Shown piece after piece: positions 16,537-24,104 of a stretch of 64,000 nt of DNA. The first letter of the stretch is position 1; the number at the start of each line of letters is the position of its first letter. The translations under genes and the position numbers were made by a program. The stretch lies in contig NZ_JAXQNN010000004.1 in the NCBI RefSeq assembly GCF_034427455.1, positions 62,001 through 126,000 on the forward strand, in the 5' to 3' direction. This DNA is from Jeotgalibacillus haloalkalitolerans. GTDB lineage: Bacteria; Bacillota; Bacilli; Bacillales; Jeotgalibacillaceae. Under the pieces are notes generated by a model, which saw nothing but the letters and a program-made list of their open reading frames with translations, did no database searches and was not told where the DNA came from.

Positions 16537-18276
16537 ATGAATACAGTACTGGCTTCATTAAATGCCAAATATATACACACAAACCTTGCGATCCGATATC
16601 TGAAAGCAGCAGCGGCTGAGCATGATATTGAACTTGCTGAATACACCATTAATGATCCAATTTTAAATATCGTAGGAGATCTTTATGCCAAAAAGCCGGA
16701 TATCATAGGTTTCAGCTGTTATATCTGGAACATTGAAGAAACGATTCAGGTGATCCGCATGCTGAGAAAGATTTTACCTGAAGTCAAAATCATCCTGGGC
16801 GGCCCTGAGGTGACCTATGATGTGCAGTATTGGTTGAAGCGTCTGCGTGACGACGTCGACTTTATTGCAGTTGGTGAGGGGGAAGCGACATTTACGGAAT
16901 TGCTTGATTACTTCTCAGGTAAAATTGATTTTAATCAGGTTCACGGCGCTGCATGCCTTGTGAATGATAAAATGCATCTTATTCCCCAGCCGCAAAAGAC
17001 AGATTTAAAGACGCTCCCTTCCCCTTTCAGATTTGAAGAAGACCGGGCTGACTTGAGAAAAAGAATTACTTATCTTGAAACAAGCAGAGGCTGTCCGTTT
17101 CAATGTCAATTCTGTCTGTCGTCAATTGAAGTTGGCGTAAGATATTTTGACCGGGAAGCTGTAAAGGATGACATCCGCTATTTAATGCAGCATGGCGCCA
17201 GAGTATTTAAATTTGTAGACAGAACCTTTAACATCAGCAGAAGCTATGCGATGGAAATGTTTGAATTTCTGATTAAAGAGCATCTTCCTGGAACAGTGTT
17301 TCAATTTGAAATCACCGGGGATATTATGAGACCTGAAGTGATTCAGTACTTAAATGACCATGCGCCTGCAGGATTATTCCGTTTTGAAATCGGCGTCCAA
17401 TCCACTAATGACCACACAAATGAGCTTGTTAAAAGAAAACAGAATTTTGAGAAGCTGAAGAGAACCGTCACAATGGTAAAAGAAGGCGGTAAAATTGATC
17501 AGCACCTTGACCTGATTGCAGGGCTTCCTGAAGAAAATTATCAATCCTTTAAGCAGACATTTAACGATGTCTATACGCTTGGTCCTGAAGAGCTTCAGCT
17601 CGGGTTTTTAAAGATGCTGAGGGGAACCGGTCTGAGAATCAATGCAGCAGATCACCAATATGTTTTTATGGACCATGCGCCGTATGAAATTCTCGGAAAT
17701 AACCAGCTTTCTTTTGATGAGATTCTGCGCATCAAACAGGTTGAAGATGTCCTTGAAAAGTACTGGAATGATCACAGACTGGACGAAACAATTGATTATC
17801 TGACAACTGAAGTCTTTGCTACACCATTTGATTTTTATCAGGATTTCGGAACCTACTGGGATGAAAAAGGATGGTCCCGCATCGGTCACCAACTTGAGGA
17901 TCTATTCAAAAGACTCTACCAGTTTATTGAAGAATATAAGCCTGAAGTGCTTCCGTATGTGTCTTATCTGATGAAAAAAGATTACCTGCAAAAACATAAA
18001 TTCAAGCCTAGAAAAGCCTGGTGGAATAAAGAAGAAAAACGGTCCAGCAATGTCTATGACAGTCTTCTTTCAAGTCCACAGATGGCAGGAAAAACTTTTG
18101 TATCACTTGATCTGAACCAAAAAGAACTTCATAAGCACACTGTACTTGAAGAAGGTTTGAAGCTTCTTAACGGGCAGCCGGTTGCAATGTACCTGCTGGC
18201 TTATTATGATCCTAAAAACGGTGAGGCTGCCATATTTGAGTTTTCAAAAGACCAGGTTCAGAGTCTGACGAGGTAA
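16537..18276 (+). CDS. B12-binding domain radical SAM protein with DUF4080
   Basis: A 579-residue protein. Residues 1-130 form a cobalamin-binding Rossmann-type domain (GFSCYIWN, GGPEVTYD). The radical SAM cluster CPFQCQFC gives Cys186, Cys190 and Cys193. The C-terminal 200 residues match the DUF4080 region seen in many Bacillus proteins of this type. These enzymes use S-adenosylmethionine to make radicals, but the substrate of this group is unknown. The family often occurs alone, as here. The start follows AAAGGAG at seven bases. Confidence 0.88.
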   Translation: MNTVLASLNAKYIHTNLAIRYLKAAAAEHDIELAEYTINDPILNIVGDLYAKKPDIIGFSCYIWNIEETIQVIRMLRKILPEVKIILGGPEVTYDVQYWLKRLRDDVDFIAVGEGEATFTELLDYFSGKIDFNQVHGAACLVNDKMHLIPQPQKTDLKTLPSPFRFEEDRADLRKRITYLETSRGCPFQCQFCLSSIEVGVRYFDREAVKDDIRYLMQHGARVFKFVDRTFNISRSYAMEMFEFLIKEHLPGTVFQFEITGDIMRPEVIQYLNDHAPAGLFRFEIGVQSTNDHTNELVKRKQNFEKLKRTVTMVKEGGKIDQHLDLIAGLPEENYQSFKQTFNDVYTLGPEELQLGFLKMLRGTGLRINAADHQYVFMDHAPYEILGNNQLSFDEILRIKQVEDVLEKYWNDHRLDETIDYLTTEVFATPFDFYQDFGTYWDEKGWSRIGHQLEDLFKRLYQFIEEYKPEVLPYVSYLMKKDYLQKHKFKPRKAWWNKEEKRSSNVYDSLLSSPQMAGKTFVSLDLNQKELHKHTVLEEGLKLLNGQPVAMYLLAYYDPKNGEAAIFEFSKDQVQSLTR

Positions 18277-18289
18277 TAACCGCTCACAC

Positions 18290-18328
18290 AAAAAGATCCT
18301 TAGCGCCTTTCGCGCTAAGGATCTTTTC
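18290..18328. terminator. Bidirectional terminator
   Basis: AAAGATCCTTAGCGC and GCGCTAAGGATCTTTT form a long stem with A and T runs on both sides, between the convergent radical SAM and ktrD genes. Confidence 0.9.
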
Positions 18329-18329
18329 A

Positions 18330-19679
18330 TTATCCGATAATGACTCTTTCTTTTGGATAATGGAATTTCTCTTTTTTATTGTTACCGCCAATCATAAACA
18401 GGAATGAGATCAGACCAACACGTCCGATAAACATCAGAATCATCAGGATTATCTTACTTGGCGTTGATAGTGTCGGGGTAATCCCCATAGACATTCCGGA
18501 AGTCCCGAATGCAGATGTGACTTCAAATATAACAGCAATCACATCCAGATCTTCAAGAATCATGATTGTAATAACAGAAACCATAGACATCAATACTGCC
18601 AGGATAATGACAACGTATGATCTGAAAATATCAATCAGATGGATCTCTCTTCCGAACACCTGGATGTGGTGTCTTCCTCTCGAGAAATTGATCAGAAAAA
18701 GAACCGCTATAGCCAACGTTGTTGTTCTGATCCCACCGCCTACAGAACTTGGAGAAGCACCGATAAACATTAAAAGGCTTAATATTAACTGAGTTGGCTC
18801 TGTAAATGAACTTACCTCGATCGTAACAAGACCTCCTGATCGGGTGGAGACTGATTGAAAAAGCGCATAAAAAAGCCCCTGGTGCCAGCTTATATCAGCA
18901 AATCGCTCATTGAATTCAATTAAGTAAATAAGCAGCGTCCCAATAATAAGTAAGATTCCAAATGTAATCGTCGTTAATTTTGTAAACAAAGAAAACCGGA
19001 ACGGACCTGATTTATGACTTAAAAACTGCTTTAACTCAATCAGTACAGGAAATCCAATCGCACCTAAAATAATCAGTAGTATTGTGATGATTTGTACGAA
19101 GTAATCATTTGCATACGGAATCATTGATTGTCCTGTTATATCAAAACCGCCATTAGTCGTAGCTGAAACCGAAGCGAATACGCCGTGCAGAACCGCTTCA
19201 GCCCACGTTTCATAAAACTGGGTAAAATAAAGACTTAATAATAAGGCCCCGATTGCCTCAATAAGCAGCAGGATTTTAATGATTTCAATAATAAGCTTAA
19301 CTACACCGGATAAGTTATATTGATTATGATCCAGCATAATCAGCTGCCGTTCTCTCAATCCGATTCTTTTACCTATTAACAGCCATACAAAAGTTCCCAG
19401 AGACATAATACCAATTCCGCCAAGCTGCAAAATCAGCATAACCATCACGATCCCAAAAACAGTGTATGTATCTGAAATTTGTATGACGGTGAGTCCTGTT
19501 ACACTCACTGCGCTTACAGCAGTAAATAATGAATCAATTAAGGAGACTTCCTGCCCAGGCTGGTGTACCCATGGCAGTCTTAATAGCCCGAATGACAAAC
19601 TGATTGCCAGAAAATAATACGTAACAATCAGCTGGGCAGGTTTTAGCTTTCTAATTCTGTCTTTCAGCATCTGCCACAT
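18330..19679 (-). CDS. ktrD: TrkH/KtrB-type potassium uptake protein, KtrD-like
   Basis: A 449-residue membrane protein with the four-fold M1-P-M2 repeat of TrkH/KtrB. The first selectivity filter is AVSVTGLT near residue 59, and later filters include SATTNGGFD and STRSGGL. It imports K+ coupled to Na+ with a cytoplasmic KtrC/A partner that is not in the window. B. subtilis has KtrB and KtrD (YkrM); I chose KtrD because of the neighbouring rsgI-sigI, ykrP and kinE genes, which match the ykrM locus. It has a monocistronic look with a terminator downstream. Confidence 0.85.
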   Translation of the reverse strand: MWQMLKDRIRKLKPAQLIVTYYFLAISLSFGLLRLPWVHQPGQEVSLIDSLFTAVSAVSVTGLTVIQISDTYTVFGIVMVMLILQLGGIGIMSLGTFVWLLIGKRIGLRERQLIMLDHNQYNLSGVVKLIIEIIKILLLIEAIGALLLSLYFTQFYETWAEAVLHGVFASVSATTNGGFDITGQSMIPYANDYFVQIITILLIILGAIGFPVLIELKQFLSHKSGPFRFSLFTKLTTITFGILLIIGTLLIYLIEFNERFADISWHQGLFYALFQSVSTRSGGLVTIEVSSFTEPTQLILSLLMFIGASPSSVGGGIRTTTLAIAVLFLINFSRGRHHIQVFGREIHLIDIFRSYVVIILAVLMSMVSVITIMILEDLDVIAVIFEVTSAFGTSGMSMGITPTLSTPSKIILMILMFIGRVGLISFLFMIGGNNKKEKFHYPKERVIIG

Positions 19680-19784
19680 GGTTTTTAATTCCCTTCTGTG
19701 AAATCTATCATTAGCTTATACGAAAACCGGTAATAATTAAATAGGAATTTAAAAACTGTAAACAGTTGCCCAGTATTTCTGCTC

Positions 19785-19811
19785 AAAAAAAAGCAGGGGT
19801 TCACCTGCTTT
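19785..19811 (-). terminator. Terminator of sigI-rsgI
   Basis: On the minus strand AAGCAGG and CCTGCTT pair and are followed by eight T, right at the rsgI stop codon. Confidence 0.85.
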
Positions 19812-20940
19812 AGTTTCCATTATTCTTTCCGTTACCATTGTTACCGCCATTGCCATTGCCGTTGTTGCCCACATTTCCATTATTTCCGTTGTTCCCATTA
19901 TTGCCATTGTTGCCGCCATTCCCGTTATTCCCGTTATTCCCGCTATTTCCGCTATTTCCGCTATTTCCGTTGTTTCCGTTGTTTCCGTTGTTTCCGCCAT
20001 TACCGTTATTCCCACTGTTTCCGGTGTTTTTGTTTTTTGATTCTTCCTTCTCTTCCTGCTTTTGTTCTTTTTTCTCCTGTTGCTCCACTTTCTTTTGCTC
20101 CTGCTTTTCCTGATTCTCTTCTTTTTTATTCATACCCTGACTGTTAGCAGGCACTGTTTCTGTTGGAGTTTCCTCATCAGGGACAGAAGCAGGTGGTGCC
20201 GGATCCTCTTCCGGTATATCAACCGGCTCTTCAACTGTCTCTACCAGATCATCTTTTTGCTCAGTGATTGACGCAGGTTTTTCCGGTGTAATCAGCTGCT
20301 CATTTTCACTTTTTTGCTCAGCCAGCAGCTGTCCAAAAGAAATACCTCTTTCATCTGCTCTTATCACATCCTGCATATCCCCTTTCAGGAAAGCAACCTG
20401 TGATACATTCGACGTTTGAGACCAGCTTTTAAGTAAAGACTGAAGCTCTTTTTCAAACGCATCGTCTGCTTCTTCAGATACAGCTGTTGAAATAGTCACG
20501 GCTCCATCCTCCGATGCTAAAAAGCCTGCCCGGATGCTTTCCTGGACGATTGATGCAATGACATCTCCAACCGGCTTGTTTTCCCAATCCAGATTTTCAA
20601 AAATCGCATGCGCATCGTCATTCACCGGCTCAAGCATAACCGCTTCATTATTTTTATTTAATTCAATCTCAAAGCTTGGATTAATATCTATTGAGACATG
20701 TGCATAGGTTTTCTGATTTAAAAAAGGTTGAAGGATAACAAATGCAATCATAAATATAGCTGCCATTGCACCTGTAGCAATCAGTTGGTTATAGGATCTG
20801 ACCGTCAATTCACTCGAGACTACTTCATCACCCACGCCAACTTGTTCAGCAGGCTTTTTCACCCTGCAAAACTCGCCTTCTCCAGTTAAAAGAACAAGGT
20901 GCCTCCTCTTTACTTCCATCACAATTCCTTTTTTCATCAT
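19810..20940 (-). CDS. rsgI: Anti-sigma factor RsgI with Asn-Gly repeat tail
   Basis: A 376-residue membrane-anchored anti-sigma factor. Residues 1-50 are the cytoplasmic SigI-binding domain, followed by a membrane segment near 55-75 and an RsgI-type extracellular domain to about 200 (DINPSFEIELN). Then comes a Pro/Glu spacer, a Lys/Glu/Gln-rich stretch and a final segment of about 70 residues made almost only of Asn and Gly. In B. subtilis RsgI holds SigI in check and is controlled by regulated proteolysis. It overlaps sigI by four bases (ATGA). The low-complexity tail resembles a wall-spanning spacer. Confidence 0.9.
   Translation of the reverse strand: MMKKGIVMEVKRRHLVLLTGEGEFCRVKKPAEQVGVGDEVVSSELTVRSYNQLIATGAMAAIFMIAFVILQPFLNQKTYAHVSIDINPSFEIELNKNNEAVMLEPVNDDAHAIFENLDWENKPVGDVIASIVQESIRAGFLASEDGAVTISTAVSEEADDAFEKELQSLLKSWSQTSNVSQVAFLKGDMQDVIRADERGISFGQLLAEQKSENEQLITPEKPASITEQKDDLVETVEEPVDIPEEDPAPPASVPDEETPTETVPANSQGMNKKEENQEKQEQKKVEQQEKKEQKQEEKEESKNKNTGNSGNNGNGGNNGNNGNNGNSGNSGNSGNNGNNGNGGNNGNNGNNGNNGNVGNNGNGNGGNNGNGKNNGN
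19813..20035 (-). repeat. Nine-base tandem repeat encoding NGN units in rsgI
   Basis: Repeats of the type AACGGAAAT/AATAACGGG encode Asn-Gly-Asn units through the last 74 codons of rsgI. Copies vary mostly in the third codon base and by Ser or Gly replacements. Such tracts can change length by slippage. The antisense Pro-Leu-Phe reading frame is an artefact of this repeat. Confidence 0.85.
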
Positions 20941-21689
20941 AACTGCTCCTTCACATACTCATATAGATAAGGAAAACGGCCATTCAGCAAAACGGCTACC
21001 GCAATAATGTATTTCCGGTTCCGTTCAATCGTTTTTCTGCTGACTTCAACTTCTTTTTCAATTTTTTTTATCGGCAGCCTTTTTTTATCCTTTAATTCTG
21101 CAAACCATTCTTTATTCGAGCTGACCAGCTTTGCGATAAAAATCGCATTTTTTCTGGCATCCTGGTGCTTTGGAGAACAGTTCACCAGTTCGCTGAATGT
21201 GAGCCCAAATGCTTTAAGTGTAAGAGTGTATTGCGCAATTTCTTCTTTTCTTAATTCCGATTCCAGCTCGGATTGATACTGCTTCATCGATTGATCATTT
21301 TCCAAATAACGGGCAGTTTCAAGTGATTCCCCACCCGGTTCGAAGAGCATTTCCTGCTTTTCTTTCCGGTGGGTTCTGATATAGTCAATCATTCGCCTTT
21401 TGATGACGATTTCTGAAAAACTGATCACTGAAGCACCCTTCTCCGGCTGATATTTCATTAACGCATCATTAAATGCGATTAATGCGATACTAAATTCATC
21501 ATCAGAGTCATAAATGTATCGATGACAAATTTTCGATGCAGCTTTTTTCACAAAAGGCTTATAATCCTCAAGCACTTCAGATAAAAGCTGTGTATCCCCA
21601 CTTTGTATATGAACCACTTTTTCTTCAAGCGTCATTTTAGAAGAAAACTTATATAATCCAAATAACAGGAAAGATAGCAACCTCTCCAC
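20937..21689 (-). CDS. sigI: RNA polymerase sigma factor SigI
   Basis: A 250-residue alternative sigma factor. Region 2 is recognisable (DDEFSIALIAFNDALMKYQPEKG, then KRRMIDYIRTHRKE) and the C-terminal helix-turn-helix is near residues 205-235 (KEVEVSRKTIERNRKYI). In B. subtilis SigI responds to heat and wall stress and controls some wall and homeostasis genes. It is co-transcribed with its anti-sigma gene rsgI. The GTG at 21689 overlaps its own likely Shine-Dalgarno; a TTG at 21680 has AGAGG at eight bases and may be the real start. Confidence 0.92.
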   Translation of the reverse strand: MERLLSFLLFGLYKFSSKMTLEEKVVHIQSGDTQLLSEVLEDYKPFVKKAASKICHRYIYDSDDEFSIALIAFNDALMKYQPEKGASVISFSEIVIKRRMIDYIRTHRKEKQEMLFEPGGESLETARYLENDQSMKQYQSELESELRKEEIAQYTLTLKAFGLTFSELVNCSPKHQDARKNAIFIAKLVSSNKEWFAELKDKKRLPIKKIEKEVEVSRKTIERNRKYIIAVAVLLNGRFPYLYEYVKEQL

Positions 21690-21787
21690 CTCTATTCAAC
21701 ACGTCATAGATAAATTGTACCGGTAAATTGTGCTGAATGGAAGATGTCGCCTTTTAATAAAGCTTACGTAATATGTTTGTAATATGA

Positions 21788-21795
21788 GGGGGTGG
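21788..21795 (-). promoter_or_regulatory. Possible SigI -35 element (CCACCCCC)
   Basis: CCACCCCC stands about 100 bases upstream of sigI on the minus strand. SigI promoters are described with a C-rich -35 (ACCCCC) and a CGAA-like -10. A CGTA occurs 19 bases downstream, so the match is partial. Autoregulation is inferred. Confidence 0.35.
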
Positions 21796-21831
21796 TTTTC
21801 AATTTATTTAATCTTTCTGGATAGAGGCACA

Positions 21832-21861
21832 AAAAAAGCCTGCTCCCTTTAAAGAGCAGAC
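21832..21861 (-). terminator. Terminator of meeY
   Basis: On the minus strand GTCTGCTC and GAGCAGGC pair and are followed by seven T, just downstream of the meeY stop. Confidence 0.8.
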
Positions 21862-21869
21862 CTTACACA

Positions 21870-22649
21870 TTAATAAACAGTACTTTCCTGACCACGCTTC
21901 TTTGCCAGAATATATCCTCCACCAGCAATTAATACAAGCACTGACCAGAAAATAATTTTCCATTCAGTTGAGTGCGGGAAGTGTGTATCAATCAGCTGTA
22001 CATTCGGGTGACCCAGTGTCAGCACCGCCAGCTTTACACCCACCCAGCCAACAATCAGGAATGCTGTTGTTTCAAGTAGTGGATATTTACCAAGCAGCTT
22101 CACAAACCAGTGAGCCGCGAAACGCATGATGATTAGTCCAATTAAACCACCCAGGAAAATGACGATAAATTGTCCTCCGTCCATCCCGCCGATTTCAAAT
22201 GCGCCAACTGCAGGCAGCGTCAGCGCCAGTGCAACTGCAGCAAGCATTGAGTCAACGGCGAAAGCAATGTCCGCCAGCTCAACTTTTAAGACAGTCATCC
22301 AGAATCCAGAACCTTTCGCATTTTTTTCTGCTTCTTCAGCTTCAACAGATTCATCTTTTTTAGTCATAATCTGTTTTGTCACATGACTGATTGAAATGTA
22401 TAACAGATAAGCCGCGCCTATTGCCTGTACCTGCCAGACATCAATTAAAACCGCAATTAAAAATAATGATGCAAAACGGAAAACAAATGCTCCGAATAAA
22501 CCATAGAATAATGCTTTTTTACGCTGTTCAGGTGGCAGGTGTTTAACCATGACAGCCATTACTACCGCATTATCTGCTGCAAGGATCCCTTCAAGTCCAA
22601 TCAGAATGAGAAGTACCCAGCCATATTCCAATAATAACGCTGCATCCAT
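21870..22649 (-). CDS. meeY: TerC family manganese exporter, MeeY (YkoY)-like
   Basis: A 259-residue membrane protein with seven or more hydrophobic segments and the TerC acidic motifs LAADNAVVMA near residue 25 and DIAFAVDSMLA near 127. These Asp/Asn residues are linked to metal handling. B. subtilis MeeY (YkoY) exports Mn2+ and helps load secreted metalloenzymes. The upstream yybP-ykoY riboswitch, which senses Mn2+, and the neighbouring sigI-rsgI genes both match the ykoY locus. Expression should rise when cytoplasmic Mn2+ is high. Confidence 0.92.
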   Translation of the reverse strand: MDAALLLEYGWVLLILIGLEGILAADNAVVMAVMVKHLPPEQRKKALFYGLFGAFVFRFASLFLIAVLIDVWQVQAIGAAYLLYISISHVTKQIMTKKDESVEAEEAEKNAKGSGFWMTVLKVELADIAFAVDSMLAAVALALTLPAVGAFEIGGMDGGQFIVIFLGGLIGLIIMRFAAHWFVKLLGKYPLLETTAFLIVGWVGVKLAVLTLGHPNVQLIDTHFPHSTEWKIIFWSVLVLIAGGGYILAKKRGQESTVY

Positions 22650-22729
22650 TCTTTATTTCCTCCTCTTTTCTATCTTCATTTTCTCCAATAACCGATGAAT
22701 TAATCATGAAGCTCTTTTCAGTGGTTAAA

Positions 22730-22888
22730 AACGCAAAAAGACCTTCACCTAATAAAAGGCAAAGGTCTTGCAAAGCATTTATCATGCCATTATGACCGAT
22801 GAACCGCTGTGTTCATGTCGTGACGATCATAATTAGCTGTCTGCACAGCTAAAGCTACTCCCCCTTGACAACCAGTCAAAGCGCTATT
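22730..22888 (-). promoter_or_regulatory. yybP-ykoY (Mn2+) riboswitch with terminator
   Basis: The minus strand shows the class signature GGGGAGTAGC at 22865-22856, followed by paired arms and CATCGGTCA near 22796. Directly after comes an intrinsic terminator (AAGACCTT ... AAGGTCTTTTT) at about 22770-22730. The meeY start lies 80 bases further. In this class Mn2+ binding favours read-through, which turns on metal export. The limits of the aptamer are approximate. Confidence 0.88.
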
Positions 22889-22899
22889 GAATTATGTTC

Positions 22900-22927
22900 A
22901 TTATACCATTCTCTGGAATGGTGACAA
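22900..22927 (-). promoter_or_regulatory. meeY leader promoter with palindromic spacer
   Basis: On the minus strand TTGTCA (22927-22922) and TATAAT (22905-22900) are separated by 16 bases. The whole spacer is an inverted repeat, CCATTC-CAGA-GAATGG, and its end gives an extended -10 TGG. It begins three bases after the stop codon of the upstream reductase gene. The palindrome is a candidate operator; the protein is unknown. Confidence 0.7.
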
Positions 22928-22929
22928 TA

Positions 22930-24021
22930 CTATTTTATAAATGTATGGTAATTTTTTTCATGCTTATGGCGATTATAAAAGTCCACCATGGCGTCAAGTC
23001 CTTCTAAAAAGTCTGCACATTGAATACCTGATCCATTGAGATCCCGTGCAGTCTCAGACTGATCAAACTCTCCTTCCCAGAAGAAGTACTCAAGCCCTTC
23101 TCTTTCAGCCCCCAGATGCTTTCTGACCTTTGGGATAGCGAGAGCTTTATCCATTAACTTATGCGAAACAAATCCCGAAGGTGTCTTTCCAGTTTGTTTC
23201 TGCAGGAGAAAACGGTATATTTCTCTTGCCGGATATGGATTTGGATCTGTCAGATGATAGGTTTTCCCTGCACTGTCTCCATTTCGTCCTAAGTAACAGG
23301 CAGCTTCAATCACATATTCAACCGGTACGACATTCAGCTTCGCACGGCTTTTGCTGATATATGGGAGTCTGGATAGATTTTTCGTTTTATCAAATATATT
23401 CAGTAAATAATAAGGACCATCAAACTTACTTGTTTCGCCTGTAACGGTGTCCCCTTTTACAATACCGGGGCGCAAAATGGTCACAGGCATATCCTTTTTC
23501 AGCTGATCGACCAATACCTCTGCCTCAAACTTTGTTTCCTCATAGTAATTTCTGAAATGGTCAGGTCTGATCAGCTCAGTTTCTTTAATGACCCCGGTTC
23601 TGCGGCCGGCGACATAAGCAGTACTAAAATAGATATAGCGTTTCAGATCAGATAATGATTTTACCCATTCATTAACATGGTACGTACCTGTCACATTCAC
23701 TCTGTAGGCAATTGGTTTTTCGATTGCCAGGTCATATGCTGCTGCAAGATGCCAGACATAGTGAATCTTATCTTTTAAATAAGCGGAGACTGTTGATGAT
23801 AAACCCATATTACTTTTTGTAATATCTCCCTGAACAATATGAATAGTTGACGTCGTCTTGATTTCATTTCTGATCTTTTCAATCCTTTCAGCAGCTTTTT
23901 GCTGCATCGAAGGCAATACGAGCAGGTAGATATGCTTTTCATCTTTTTCATTGAGCCATTTTCTTAATAATTTTTCACCGATAAACCCTGGAAATCCAGT
24001 TACAAAATAGCCAGTTTTCAT
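22930..24021 (-). CDS. Extended SDR, thioester-reductase/NAD_binding_4 type
   Basis: A 363-residue protein with an N-terminal NAD(P)-binding motif VTGFPGFIGEKLL, a GDIT-type motif near residue 66, and the catalytic YFSTAYVAGR / NYYEETKFEAE (YxxxK) region near 175. The layout is that of the NAD_binding_4 family, which contains fatty acyl-CoA and thioester reductases and some epimerase-like proteins. No acyl-carrier or adenylation domain is attached. It has its own AGAGGAG site. The substrate is unknown; reduction of an activated acyl group is a family-based guess. Confidence 0.82.
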   Translation of the reverse strand: MKTGYFVTGFPGFIGEKLLRKWLNEKDEKHIYLLVLPSMQQKAAERIEKIRNEIKTTSTIHIVQGDITKSNMGLSSTVSAYLKDKIHYVWHLAAAYDLAIEKPIAYRVNVTGTYHVNEWVKSLSDLKRYIYFSTAYVAGRRTGVIKETELIRPDHFRNYYEETKFEAEVLVDQLKKDMPVTILRPGIVKGDTVTGETSKFDGPYYLLNIFDKTKNLSRLPYISKSRAKLNVVPVEYVIEAACYLGRNGDSAGKTYHLTDPNPYPAREIYRFLLQKQTGKTPSGFVSHKLMDKALAIPKVRKHLGAEREGLEYFFWEGEFDQSETARDLNGSGIQCADFLEGLDAMVDFYNRHKHEKNYHTFIK

Positions 24022-24065
24022 ATGATCACTCCTCTTATTCTGATTATACAGAAAAAAACACTTTA

Positions 24066-24098
24066 CGAAAAAGAACCCGAGACATTTTGTCTCAGGTC
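24066..24098 (-). terminator. Terminator of the RND exporter gene
   Basis: On the minus strand ACCTGAGACA and TGTCTCGGGT pair around AAA and are followed by TTCTTTTT. Confidence 0.85.
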
Positions 24099-24104
24099 CT
24101 ACTG

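Noticed and set aside
19838-20113. Plus-strand ORF of Pro-Leu-Phe repeats
   Set aside because: It is the antisense of the Asn-Gly repeat in rsgI, has no ribosome binding site and no plausible product.
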